Of a stretch of DNA of 64,000 nt, positions 44,939-56,399 are shown piece after piece. The notes below the pieces were generated by a model that saw nothing but the letters and a program-made list of their open reading frames with translations, made no database searches and was not told the origin of the DNA. Both the position numbers and the translations under genes were made by a program. Position 1 is the first letter of the stretch. Each line of letters opens with the position of its first letter. Origin of the DNA: Mycobacterium sp. 236(2023) (GTDB taxonomy: Bacteria > Actinomycetota > Actinomycetes > Mycobacteriales > Mycobacteriaceae); NCBI RefSeq assembly GCF_029623955.1, contig NZ_JARSBP010000002.1, positions 434,001-498,000 on the forward strand. Reading direction: 5' to 3'.

Positions 44939-45316
44939 CTAGGCGGGTACCCGATCGATGCGGTTTGTCATCCCCAGTTCACGTCCGCGGTCCCAGACGA
45001 AGGGGGAGCCGGTCTTGTAGAAGACGGTCTGGTCGAAGCCGTACACGGTGATGTCGTTGACGACGTTGTCGGCGACGATCACGTTGGAGGACCCCTGCAC
45101 CGTCACCGCGTAGCAGTTGCCGAGGGCGAAGATCTGGTTGCCGGTGCCCATGACGAACAGCGTCGAATCATTGCAATTCAAAGTCCGGACGATGCCCTGC
45201 CCGGTGATGTGGGTGTCGCCGTTCTCGGCGTGTGCCACGGGGGACACCGACGTCAGCGCGGCCGACACCGCGAGCGCACCCACAGCCAGCATTCGTCCAA
45301 CAGCCGTTGCAGTCAC
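44939..45316 (-). CDS. DUF3060 secreted protein
   Basis: A 125-residue protein with a cleavable signal (ALAVSAALTSVSPVAHAENG) and no lipobox Cys. The mature DUF3060 domain has NCNDSTLFVMGTGNQIFALG and VQGSSNVIVADNVVNDI repeats, with two cysteines. It is the upstream partner of the DUF3060 lipoprotein, giving one soluble and one lipid-anchored copy. The start may be the GTG at 45316 or the ATG eight codons later. Confidence 0.8.
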   Translation of the reverse strand: MTATAVGRMLAVGALAVSAALTSVSPVAHAENGDTHITGQGIVRTLNCNDSTLFVMGTGNQIFALGNCYAVTVQGSSNVIVADNVVNDITVYGFDQTVFYKTGSPFVWDRGRELGMTNRIDRVPA

Positions 45317-45383
45317 CCCCGCAGCCTACGACGTCGTTCGCTCACGCTGTCGTGGATCACGGAGACGAGTAGCGTGAGCGGCG

Positions 45384-45941
45384 ATGCGTCAACGTGTGGT
45401 GCAGGTTTTCATGCGGAAAGTCATGGTGGCGGTCACAGCGACAGCGACCCTGGTGGGCTGCTCGCAGACGGTGACGGGAACGGCGCAGAGGTCCGACCCC
45501 GGTGTCCCCGATCCCGGCCGTAGCTACGGCTACCAGAACGAGCGATGTGGTCTGCTCGACAACACCACCGTGCAATCCACGTTGGGCGCCGACGATGTCA
45601 CGCGGCCCTACAGCGGCGCGGTCTGCCAGTACATCCTGATGCGCGGCAAGCGCGATGAGACCACCACCGTCGACGTGATCTTCTCCTGGTTCGACGCCGG
45701 AAGTCTGGCGCGGGAGCGCGGTGTCGCCACGGCCCGGGGCGCGGCGGTCACCGACGTCGTCGTGGAGCGGCACAAGGCGTTCCTGGCGCGTCGCGACACG
45801 ACGGGGGCGGCCTGCTCGGCGACCGCCGCGGCGGGAAGCGGAGTGCTGAGCTGGTGGGTGCAGTACCGCGGGCAATCCTCCGGGGACCCCTGTCTCGACG
45901 CCGAGAAGCTGCTGTCGGCGACGCTGCGCTCGGACCTGTGA
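45384..45941 (+). CDS. DUF3558-like lipoprotein
   Basis: A 185-residue protein with a signal peptide and lipobox LVGC. The mature part has CGLLDNTTVQSTLG, AVCQYILM, ATAAAGSGVLSWWVQYRG and DPCLDAEKLL; the paired cysteines and a C-terminal helix fit DUF3558. The function is unknown. TAGCGT lies eight bases before the ATG and could be a -10. The next DUF3558-like gene starts one base after its stop. Confidence 0.78.
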   Translation: MRQRVVQVFMRKVMVAVTATATLVGCSQTVTGTAQRSDPGVPDPGRSYGYQNERCGLLDNTTVQSTLGADDVTRPYSGAVCQYILMRGKRDETTTVDVIFSWFDAGSLARERGVATARGAAVTDVVVERHKAFLARRDTTGAACSATAAAGSGVLSWWVQYRGQSSGDPCLDAEKLLSATLRSDL

Positions 45942-45942
45942 C

Positions 45943-46476
45943 ATGCGTGCACGAACTGCCGGCCGCATCTGTGCGGCGCTGACTCTGGGTGTCCTGCTGG
46001 CCGGATGCGGCGCACCGGACCAGGCCGACGAAACCGCCGAGGGCCCGGCGCAGCAGTCCGGGGAGGGCTTCCAGAGCGTCGACTGCAACGGCGTCACCGA
46101 TGGCGACGTCGCCGCGGCCGCCGGATCTGATCTCTACCTGCCTGCCGTGGTCAGCGATGCCGGGTGTTTCTGGCAGGAGAACAGCATGATCGACAACTTC
46201 GGTGCCGGGATGGGCATCTCGACGTGGTGGTACCGCGGCAGCGACATGGACACCGAGCGGGAACTCGAAGAGCTCGCCGGCCGCACGCTGACGGAGTTGT
46301 CCATCGACGACAACAAGGGATTCAAGGCCTACGACGACACCGCGTGCAGCATCTATGTGGCCAAGGGTGGCGATGTGATCACGTGGTCGATCCAGACGAT
46401 GAATTCACAAACCATGCCTGATCTGTGTTCGATCATCGAACAGCTGGCGCAGCTGAGCCAACAGCGCGTGAACTAG
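45943..46476 (+). CDS. DUF3558-like lipoprotein, second copy
   Basis: A 177-residue lipoprotein with lipobox LAGC near residue 21. It shares the pattern of its neighbour: VDCNGVTDGDVAAAAG, AGCFWQEN, TACSIYVAKGGDVITWSIQ and PDLCSIIEQLAQL. It is co-transcribed with the first copy, one base separating the genes. A role in envelope processes is inferred only from lipid anchoring. Confidence 0.78.
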   Translation: MRARTAGRICAALTLGVLLAGCGAPDQADETAEGPAQQSGEGFQSVDCNGVTDGDVAAAAGSDLYLPAVVSDAGCFWQENSMIDNFGAGMGISTWWYRGSDMDTERELEELAGRTLTELSIDDNKGFKAYDDTACSIYVAKGGDVITWSIQTMNSQTMPDLCSIIEQLAQLSQQRVN

Positions 46477-46532
46477 AGTGCTCGCTGACCCGGCAGCCCT
46501 GGGTTGACTGACGATCCGAGGGGGATGGCGAC

Positions 46533-47111
46533 ATGGCAGCTCGGCCGCCGCGTTCGGCGAAGCTGAGCCGTGATTCCATCGTCAACGCCGCGCTGACGTT
46601 CCTGGACCGGGAAGGCTGGGACGCGCTGACGATCAACGCGCTGGCCAATCAGCTCGGCACCAAGGGGCCGTCGCTGTACAACCACGTGCACAGCCTCGAC
46701 GATCTGCGCCGCACGGTGCGGATGCGCGTCGTCGGCGACATCATCGACATGCTGAACACGGTCGGCCAGGGCCGCAACCCCGACGACGCGGTCGTCGTGA
46801 TGGCCAGCGCCTACCGCAGTTATGCCCATCACCATCCCGGCCGGTACTCCGCGTTCACCCGGATGCCGCTCGGCGGGGGTGATGACCCGGAGTTCACCGA
46901 GGTCACCCGCGCGGCGGCCGCGCCGGTCATCGCAGTGCTGGCGTCCTACGGCCTCGACGACGAGGCAGGTTTCTTCGCCGCGCTCGAGTTCTGGTCGGCG
47001 ATGCACGGCTTCGTGCTGCTGGAGATGACCGGAGTGATGAGCGGAATCGACACCGATGCCGTGTTCACCGACATGGTCATGCGGCTCGCATCGGGTATGC
47101 AGTCCCGATAG
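46533..47111 (+). CDS. TetR family regulator (WHG-type C-terminus)
   Basis: A 192-residue regulator with helix-turn-helix at about 10-55 (SIVNAALTFLDREGWDALT, GTKGPSLYNHVHSLDDLR) and a C-terminal domain ending in FWSAMHGFVLLEMTG, the WHG signature. ATG 46533 follows GAGGGGGA. It corresponds to Rv0681, just upstream of rpsL. Target genes are not evident; the DUF3558-like pair 56 bases upstream is on the same strand. Confidence 0.86.
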   Translation: MAARPPRSAKLSRDSIVNAALTFLDREGWDALTINALANQLGTKGPSLYNHVHSLDDLRRTVRMRVVGDIIDMLNTVGQGRNPDDAVVVMASAYRSYAHHHPGRYSAFTRMPLGGGDDPEFTEVTRAAAAPVIAVLASYGLDDEAGFFAALEFWSAMHGFVLLEMTGVMSGIDTDAVFTDMVMRLASGMQSR

Positions 47112-47127
47112 CGCAGGTCAGCGGGTT

Positions 47128-47155
47128 TTGTCGAGGTATGTAGCCCTGGTATTGT
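47128..47155 (+). promoter_or_regulatory. Probable str operon promoter
   Basis: TTGTCG (47128-47133) and TATTGT (47150-47155) are separated by 16 bases, upstream of rpsL. The predicted leader of about 220 bases has no ORF of its own. Confidence 0.5.
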
Positions 47156-47382
47156 GGACGTTCGTGCCTGGCAGATAGGGCGCTTGTGTCCTTTGCGGGC
47201 ATCAGCATGCCTGCACGCCGGGCTAATGCGCACGTCCCGCCTCGTGGGGTGCCTTGGAAATTATCCGAGAATCCACGGTGGCCGCATGCGACACGCCCGG
47301 CCGCGGGGGAACCAGCGCGGGCATAGCAGCAGTACAGAGAACTTAAGACGTAGCTAGACGAAGCAACACAGAAAGCCGGTAC

Positions 47383-47757
47383 ATGCCAACCATCAACCAG
47401 CTGGTCCGTAAGGGTCGCCGCGACAAGATCGCCAAGGTGAAGACCGCGGCCCTCAAGGGCAGCCCGCAGCGCCGTGGCGTGTGCACTCGCGTGTACACGA
47501 CGACCCCGAAGAAGCCGAACTCGGCGCTTCGTAAGGTCGCGCGCGTGCGCCTGACCAGCGCGGTCGAGGTCACCGCCTACATCCCGGGTGAAGGCCACAA
47601 CCTGCAGGAGCACTCGATGGTGCTCGTTCGCGGTGGTCGTGTGAAGGACCTCCCCGGTGTGCGCTACAAGATCATCCGCGGCTCGCTCGACACCCAGGGC
47701 GTCAAGAACCGCAAGCAAGCCCGCAGCCGTTACGGCGCCAAGAAGGAGAAGAGCTGA
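47383..47757 (+). CDS. rpsL: 30S ribosomal protein S12
   Basis: A 124-residue S12 protein of the decoding centre. Lys43 (in [12 protein letters not shown]) and Lys88 (in GGRVKDLPG) are both wild type, so streptomycin-resistance substitutions are absent at these sites. The ATG start begins [11 protein letters not shown]. The TGA stop overlaps the rpsG ATG by one base. Confidence 0.98.
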   Translation: MPTINQLVRKGRRDKIAKVKTAALKGSPQRRGVCTRVYTTTPKKPNSALRKVARVRLTSAVEVTAYIPGEGHNLQEHSMVLVRGGRVKDLPGVRYKIIRGSLDTQGVKNRKQARSRYGAKKEKS

Positions 47758-48227
47758 TGCCGCGCAAGGGCCCCGCACCCAAGCGTCCGCTGGTCAACGA
47801 TCCGGTCTACGGATCCCAGCTGGTCACCCAGCTGGTCAACAAGGTCCTGCTGGACGGGAAGAAATCGCTGGCCGAACGCATTGTTTATGGTGCGCTCGAG
47901 CAGGCCCGCGACAAGACCGGCACCGATCCGGTCGTGACGCTTAAGCGGGCCATGGACAACGTCAAGCCTTCGCTTGAGGTCCGTAGCCGCCGCGTCGGTG
48001 GCGCCACCTACCAGGTGCCCGTCGAGGTCCGCCCCGACCGGTCCACCACGCTGGCGCTGCGCTGGCTGGTCAGCTTCTCCAAGGCCCGCCGCGAGAAGAC
48101 GATGATCGAGCGCCTCGCGAACGAGATCCTCGACGCGAGCAATGGCCTGGGTGCCGCCGTCAAGCGACGCGAGGACACCCACAAGATGGCCGAGGCGAAC
48201 CGCGCCTTCGCGCACTACCGCTGGTGA
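47757..48227 (+). CDS. rpsG: 30S ribosomal protein S7
   Basis: A 156-residue S7 protein that nucleates assembly of the 30S head. It begins [20 protein letters not shown] and ends FAHYRW, normal for the family. Translation is coupled to rpsL through TGATG. fusA follows 77 bases later. Confidence 0.98.
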   Translation: MPRKGPAPKRPLVNDPVYGSQLVTQLVNKVLLDGKKSLAERIVYGALEQARDKTGTDPVVTLKRAMDNVKPSLEVRSRRVGGATYQVPVEVRPDRSTTLALRWLVSFSKARREKTMIERLANEILDASNGLGAAVKRREDTHKMAEANRAFAHYRW

Positions 48228-48304
48228 TTCGACACCTGCGGTAAAGGCGCCGCAGGTGTGCAAGACGACAGCAACCGAGCAAGCGAAAGAGTGGGAACTT
48301 AGCC

Positions 48305-50407
<2,103 letters not shown>

Positions 50408-50489
50408 CCGGTAGCCTCTCGCGAGGACCGCACAACTGAACACATCAACTGCTTTGTAAGAGCACCAACAAGTCCAGGAGGACACAGAA

Positions 50490-51680
50490 GTGGCGAAGGC
50501 GAAGTTCGAGCGGACGAAGCCGCACGTCAACATCGGGACCATCGGTCACGTTGACCACGGCAAGACCACTCTCACTGCAGCAATCACCAAGGTTCTGCAC
50601 GACCAGTACCCCGATTTGAACGAGTCGCGCGCATTCGACCAGATCGACAATGCGCCCGAGGAGCGTCAGCGCGGTATCACGATCAACATCTCCCACGTGG
50701 AGTACCAGACCGAGAAGCGTCACTACGCGCACGTCGACGCCCCCGGTCACGCTGACTACATCAAGAACATGATCACCGGTGCCGCCCAGATGGACGGCGC
50801 AATCCTCGTGGTCGCCGCCACGGACGGCCCGATGCCGCAGACCCGCGAGCACGTGCTGCTCGCCCGCCAGGTCGGCGTGCCCTACATCCTGGTCGCGCTG
50901 AACAAGGCCGACATGGTCGACGACGAGGAGCTCATCGAGCTCGTCGAGATGGAGGTCCGCGAACTGCTGGCCGCCCAGGACTTCGACGAGGACGCCCCGG
51001 TCGTCAAGGTTTCGGCCCTGAAGGCGCTTGAGGGTGACGAGAAGTGGGTCAAGTCGGTTCAGGAGCTCATGGCTGCTGTCGACGAGTCGATCCCGGATCC
51101 GGTCCGCGAGACCGACAAGCCGTTCCTGATGCCCGTCGAGGACGTCTTCACGATCACCGGCCGCGGCACCGTGGTCACCGGTCGCGTCGAGCGTGGCGTG
51201 ATCAACGTGAACGAGGAAGTCGAGATCGTCGGCATCCGCCCGACCGTCACCAAGACGACCGTCACCGGTGTCGAGATGTTCCGCAAGCTGCTCGATCAGG
51301 GCCAGGCGGGCGACAACGTCGGTCTGCTGGTTCGTGGCATCAAGCGCGAGGACGTCGAGCGTGGCCAGGTTGTGGTCAAGCCCGGCACCACGACGCCGCA
51401 CACCGAGTTCGACGGCAGCGTCTACATCCTGTCGAAGGACGAGGGTGGCCGCCACACGCCGTTCTTCAACAACTACCGCCCGCAGTTCTACTTCCGTACG
51501 ACGGACGTGACCGGCGTGGTGACCCTTCCCGAGGGCACCGAGATGGTGATGCCCGGTGACAACACCGACATCTCCGTCAAGCTGATCCAGCCCGTCGCCA
51601 TGGACGAGGGCCTGCGCTTCGCGATCCGCGAGGGTGGCCGTACGGTCGGCGCCGGCCGCGTGACCAAGATCCACAAGTGA
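50490..51680 (+). CDS. tuf: Elongation factor Tu
   Basis: A 396-residue EF-Tu with G1 GHVDHGKTT at 19-27, DAPGHADY and [10 protein letters not shown]. It delivers aminoacyl-tRNA to the ribosome. The GTG start follows AGGAGGA. A hairpin terminator lies 21 bases beyond the stop and ends the str operon. Confidence 0.98.
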   Translation: MAKAKFERTKPHVNIGTIGHVDHGKTTLTAAITKVLHDQYPDLNESRAFDQIDNAPEERQRGITINISHVEYQTEKRHYAHVDAPGHADYIKNMITGAAQMDGAILVVAATDGPMPQTREHVLLARQVGVPYILVALNKADMVDDEELIELVEMEVRELLAAQDFDEDAPVVKVSALKALEGDEKWVKSVQELMAAVDESIPDPVRETDKPFLMPVEDVFTITGRGTVVTGRVERGVINVNEEVEIVGIRPTVTKTTVTGVEMFRKLLDQGQAGDNVGLLVRGIKREDVERGQVVVKPGTTTPHTEFDGSVYILSKDEGGRHTPFFNNYRPQFYFRTTDVTGVVTLPEGTEMVMPGDNTDISVKLIQPVAMDEGLRFAIREGGRTVGAGRVTKIHK

Positions 51681-51701
51681 TCTAGTCTCAGCCAACGATT
51701 G

Positions 51702-51731
51702 GTGGCGCTCACCCGAAAGGGTGGGCGCCAC
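51702..51731 (+). terminator. Terminator after tuf
   Basis: A 13-bp stem with one G-U pair (51702-51714 with 51719-51731) closes a GAAA tetraloop and is followed by TGTCGTTTTCG. Confidence 0.87.
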
Positions 51732-51877
51732 TGTCGTTTTCGCGGTATCCGGCTTGCACCGCGAGCGCGCGTGTCTGCACGCTGACGCGCCGCGAAATCT
51801 GGCATTTGGCGCACGCTCGCCGGCTGCAATAGGTAGCCCCCCAAAGCAACGGCCGCCTTGATAGCGTGACCGACGCG

Positions 51878-52672
51878 ATGTCGAACGTAGATGAAACAGA
51901 ACCGATCTCGGTGCCTGAGCGCAGACGCCGGGTCGATCCCTGGAAGATCATCGCCTGCGTGTCGACGGCCGTCTCCGTGGCGACGATCGCCACGCTGGTG
52001 TGGACCGTCGACAAGGTCTCCGACGACCCGACGCCTGCCGAACGCACGAGCGTGGCCGCCGGAGTGACCCCCGCAGCCGCACCACCACCGCCACCCCCGC
52101 AGCCGGCGGCGCCCGCACCGATCACCATGACGGCGGCTCCATCGGAACCGGTTGCGCCGAGGTCGAATTCGATCAACTGGGACCGTCCGCTCAATCAGTA
52201 CTTCCCGATGGCGGCCACCGCGCCGGCCCGCAACCCCGATGGCGCGCCTCCGCCGCCGCAAGGGGGGATGCCGGTGTGGCCGTTCGCGGGCCCCGCCGCG
52301 CTGCCTCCGATCAACCTGACCCCGAACGTCATGGTGAATCCCGGGTTCAGCATCGACGCGATCATCGGCGCGGTGACGGGCACTGCCGGCTGGGTCGGCG
52401 GCGGCACCCTGAACCTGATCGGTGACGCGATCGTCGCGTCGGCCATGAACAACCAGCGGCCGACAGACCCCCTCGCGGCGCTCACCCGGATCCCGCCTCC
52501 GCAATTGCCCCGCGAGCTGGACATCACCAGGATCCCGCCGCCGCAGTGGCCACGCGAACTGGACGTCACGAAGATCCCGCCGCCGCAGTGGCCGCGTGAG
52601 CTGGACATTACGAAGATTCCGCCACCGCGGCCGCCTCTGATCCACTGGGACAGGATCATCCCCCACTTCTGA
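51878..52672 (+). CDS. Proline-rich membrane-anchored protein with tandem repeats
   Basis: A 264-residue protein. ATG 51878 is preferred because a -10-like TAGCGT (51862-51867) overlaps the upstream in-frame GTG 51866. A short basic cytoplasmic tail (PERRRRVDPW) precedes one membrane helix (IIACVSTAVSVATIATLVW). The outer part is Pro/Ala-rich (AAAPPPPPPQPAAPAP), then a Gly/Ile/Leu segment of about 50 residues, then 14-residue tandem repeats near the C-terminus. The function is unknown. The repeats and low complexity suggest an envelope-spanning or spacer role. Confidence 0.68.
   Translation: MSNVDETEPISVPERRRRVDPWKIIACVSTAVSVATIATLVWTVDKVSDDPTPAERTSVAAGVTPAAAPPPPPPQPAAPAPITMTAAPSEPVAPRSNSINWDRPLNQYFPMAATAPARNPDGAPPPPQGGMPVWPFAGPAALPPINLTPNVMVNPGFSIDAIIGAVTGTAGWVGGGTLNLIGDAIVASAMNNQRPTDPLAALTRIPPPQLPRELDITRIPPPQWPRELDVTKIPPPQWPRELDITKIPPPRPPLIHWDRIIPHF
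52487..52612 (+). repeat. Three 42-bp tandem repeats (14 residues each)
   Basis: Three units at 52487-52528, 52529-52570 and 52571-52612 code variants of KIPPPQWPRELDIT, and a degenerate fourth begins at 52613. The protein sequence is better conserved than the DNA (synonymous changes at third positions), which implies selection on the peptide. Confidence 0.85.
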
Positions 52673-52756
52673 CCTGTAACACCCGCTCCGGGCGAGCCGA
52701 TGTATGTGGCGACGGCTGTCGAGGGGTCGGCCGGGGTGAGTTATGAGGTTCACGTA

Positions 52757-53611
52757 GTGAGAAGCATTTTCAGTGGTATCGCCGCCTTCGCAGGCTCTGT
52801 CCTGGTGGGCGGCGCTGCCATGCTCGGTCTGTCCGCCGGAACGGCATCTGCACAGCCTGCATGCCCGGATGTTCACTGGATCGGCGCGGCCGGTTCGGGT
52901 GAGCGCGCCGGGGATCTGACCGCTGACGGCGGCATGGGCCGCGTCATGTACAAGTCCTACCGCGACTTCGCCGCTTACGTACAGCAGAGCGGCCGCACGA
53001 TCACGGCGGAGGCCGTCAACTACCCGGCCACCGCCGTCCCCGAGGATGGCGGTGCGCTCGACTGGCTCGGCTTCATGGGTAGCGTCGACACCGGTGCCAC
53101 CGCGCTCGGTGAGCAGTATCAGGCTTTCGTGGCGCAGTGCCCGACCTCGCAGGTCGTCCTCGCCGGCTACTCCCAGGGCGCGATGGTGGTGCACCGCAAT
53201 CTGCATGCCCTCGATGTGAGCCCCAACCTCGCGGCCGCACTGCTGGTCGCCGACGGCGATCGCCTGCCCGAGGACCCGACCATCAACATCGGTTCCGTGG
53301 TCTCGGTGCCCGGGGCGGGCAAGGGCGTCGCGCAGGACTGGCCGATTCTCGCGCACGCTCCCGCACCGCTGCCGGTGACGATGGGTGCCCGCACGATCAG
53401 CGTCTGCAATATCGGTGATGCGGTGTGCGACTACGACCCTGACGCCGAGGACGAGATGAATCCGGCCGCGGTGGCCATCCACACCAGCTATGCACGCAGC
53501 ACAGCCGCGATGGACTCATGGACCGCCCCGCTGTATCAGCTCGTTGCGCAGCGCCCGGCCTTGCTGCCGAATCCCGTCGCGCTTCCGGTGCAGGTAACAG
53601 CGGGTTCCTGA
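52757..53611 (+). CDS. Cutinase-like secreted serine esterase
   Basis: A 284-residue protein from GTG 52757, preceded by GAGG at good spacing; the open frame extends 19 codons further. A signal peptide ends GTASAQPA. The cutinase-like alpha/beta fold has the nucleophile GYSQGAMV (Ser139), a likely acid Asp in GDAVCDYD (about 221-225) and a His at 242 (AVAIHTSYA). Cys36/Cys128 and Cys217/Cys224 match the two cutinase disulfides. Mycobacterial relatives hydrolyse lipid or polyester esters at the cell surface. Confidence 0.85.
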   Translation: MRSIFSGIAAFAGSVLVGGAAMLGLSAGTASAQPACPDVHWIGAAGSGERAGDLTADGGMGRVMYKSYRDFAAYVQQSGRTITAEAVNYPATAVPEDGGALDWLGFMGSVDTGATALGEQYQAFVAQCPTSQVVLAGYSQGAMVVHRNLHALDVSPNLAAALLVADGDRLPEDPTINIGSVVSVPGAGKGVAQDWPILAHAPAPLPVTMGARTISVCNIGDAVCDYDPDAEDEMNPAAVAIHTSYARSTAAMDSWTAPLYQLVAQRPALLPNPVALPVQVTAGS

Positions 53612-53624
53612 CCCCGTTTGGCGC

Positions 53625-53636
53625 TAATCTGTCGCG
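53625..53636 (+). promoter_or_regulatory. -10 element, leaderless SHOCT-protein gene
   Basis: TAATCT (53625-53630) is followed by six bases and GTG 53637, an ideal leaderless arrangement. Confidence 0.58.
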
Positions 53637-54464
53637 GTGTCCACGTTCTGGCGCTATGTCAAGATCCAGCTGTTCGCGTTGTTGTGCGGCATCGTCGGCC
53701 CGATTTTCCTGGTCATCTATTTCGCGACCGGTGCCGACCCGATGCTGGAATGGATGTTGTGGACGGGTCTGCTGATCACTGTCGTCGACGTCCTCATCGC
53801 TGTGGCGATCACCGGTTTCGGGGCCAGGTCGGCCGCCAAGACCAAAGCTCTGGAGGCCACCGGGGTGCTGGCGCTGGCCCAGGTCGTCGGCATCCACGAG
53901 ACGAACACCCGCATCAACGACCAGCCTCTGGTGAAGATCGACCTTCAGGTGTCCGGGCCGGGGATCACGCCGTTCTCGACGCAGGATCAGGTGGTGGCGT
54001 CGGTGGGCAGGCTGCCGATGATCACGAACCGCAAGCTTGTCGCGCTGGTCGACCCGGCGACCAACGATTACCAGATCGATTGGGAGCGCAGCGCTTTGGT
54101 CGGCGGTCTGATGCCCGCGACGTTCAGCGTCGCGGAGGACAACAGGACCTACGACCTGACGGGGCAGACGGAGCCGCTGATGGAGATCCTGCAGGTGCTC
54201 AAGTCCAACGGCATCAGCATGAACAACATGATCGACCTTCGTTCCAACCCGACCGCCCGAGCACAGGTGCAGTCCATCGTCCGCCGTGCCGCGGCGCAGC
54301 AGGCCGTGCCGCCTCCGGTGCCGGCCGCCGCTTCCTACAGCGCGCCGCCCGCCGAAGCGACCACCGCGCAACGCCTTCAGGAGCTCGAGACGTTGCGGGC
54401 AACCGGGTCGATCACCGACGCCGAGTACACCGCCAAGCGCCAGCAGATCATCGCCGACATCTGA
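53637..54464 (+). CDS. Membrane protein with C-terminal SHOCT domain
   Basis: A 275-residue protein with two N-terminal membrane helices (about 10-30 and 40-62), a central soluble region of about 150 residues and a short proline-rich linker. The C-terminal SHOCT domain (about 243-275) reads RLQELETLRATGSITDAEY. SHOCT modules mediate oligomerisation or membrane association. Position suggests equivalence to Rv0686. The start is supported by the leaderless -10. Confidence 0.8.
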   Translation: MSTFWRYVKIQLFALLCGIVGPIFLVIYFATGADPMLEWMLWTGLLITVVDVLIAVAITGFGARSAAKTKALEATGVLALAQVVGIHETNTRINDQPLVKIDLQVSGPGITPFSTQDQVVASVGRLPMITNRKLVALVDPATNDYQIDWERSALVGGLMPATFSVAEDNRTYDLTGQTEPLMEILQVLKSNGISMNNMIDLRSNPTARAQVQSIVRRAAAQQAVPPPVPAAASYSAPPAEATTAQRLQELETLRATGSITDAEYTAKRQQIIADI

Positions 54465-55364
<900 letters not shown>

Positions 55365-55373
55365 GCCGCAGTT

Positions 55374-56399
55374 TCAGGCCGCAGAGGCCAGCCGCGCCAG
55401 GATCGTCGCGGTGGGTTTCGCGGTGGCGTGCCGGTATCCCGTTCCGGCCCATAGGTGTACGAGTCCCGGCTCGCCGGCGGCCGCCGCAGCTTTGCGCAGC
55501 GGGCTGGTCAGATAGTGGACGGCCGGGTACCCCAAAGGTGCCGAAGGCTCGTACTTTTCGATGAATCCGTTGAGGATCCCGCGCGCGGGACGTCCGGTGA
55601 AGGCCCGCGTGAGCACCGTCGGTGGCGCAGAGGGATCCGTCAACGCAAGCTTGTGGGTGGCCGACGCGCCGCTCTCGTCGGCGCGCAACAATGCGGTGCC
55701 GACCACCGCGGCTTCGGCTCCCGCCCCGAGCACCGCGCGCACGTCCTGCGGGGTCGACAGGCCGCCCGCGGCGAGGAGGGGCAGCGCCACTGCGGCGCGC
55801 ACCCGACGGACCAGTTCGTCGACGGGAACGGCCTCGGGCAGCCGTTCGGGGGTCAGGGTGCCTGAGTGTCCGCCGGCGATACTGGCCTGGACCGCGAGCG
55901 CGTCCACCCCGATCGCCGCCGCCAGTGCGGCCTCTTCGGGCGATGTCACGGTCTGGATGACGACGGTTCCGGCCTTCTGCAAGGCCTGGACGGTCTGCAG
56001 TTCCGGCAGCCCGAAGGTGAAGCTGACGACGGGCACCGGAGCGCTCAGCAGAAGGTCGATCTTGGCGTCGAAGGCGTCGTCGTCCTCGATCGGTTCGGCG
56101 GGCAGGGTGAGACCGAATCGGTCCGCTTCGCGCTGGATCTCGGCGGCATACCGGTGATAGTCCGGCTGCGAGATCGGCACGGGATTCGGCGCGAACACGT
56201 TGACGCCGAACGGAATCGACGCCTCGCGCACGGTGGCGATCTCGGCGGCCAGGGCCTCGGCGCTCTTGTACCCGGCGCCGAGTTGCCCCAGCGACCCGGC
56301 GCGGGCGGCGGCGATCACCATCGCGGGCGTCGTCGCTCCACCGGCCATCGGTGCGGGGAGCACGGGCAGTTCGAGACCCAGATTCTGTAGTGCGCTCAC
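55374..56399 (-). CDS. Nitronate monooxygenase / NPD-family flavoprotein
   Basis: A 341-residue FMN-dependent TIM-barrel protein. GTG 56399 overlaps the rocD stop in GTGA. Family motifs are LPVLPAPMAGGATTP at the N-terminus, SIAGGHSGTLTP near the catalytic His, LPLLAAGGLSTPQDV and GAEAAVVGTALLRADESGA. These enzymes oxidise alkyl nitronates or, as enoyl reductases, other substrates. Coupling to ornithine aminotransferase is unusual and suggests a shared amino-acid degradation role. Confidence 0.85.
   Translation of the reverse strand: MSALQNLGLELPVLPAPMAGGATTPAMVIAAARAGSLGQLGAGYKSAEALAAEIATVREASIPFGVNVFAPNPVPISQPDYHRYAAEIQREADRFGLTLPAEPIEDDDAFDAKIDLLLSAPVPVVSFTFGLPELQTVQALQKAGTVVIQTVTSPEEAALAAAIGVDALAVQASIAGGHSGTLTPERLPEAVPVDELVRRVRAAVALPLLAAGGLSTPQDVRAVLGAGAEAAVVGTALLRADESGASATHKLALTDPSAPPTVLTRAFTGRPARGILNGFIEKYEPSAPLGYPAVHYLTSPLRKAAAAAGEPGLVHLWAGTGYRHATAKPTATILARLASAA

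Noticed and set aside
47112..47382. Small gene or riboswitch before rpsL
   Set aside because: No ORF with a ribosome-binding site and no known riboswitch core was seen. It is treated as a promoter and leader.
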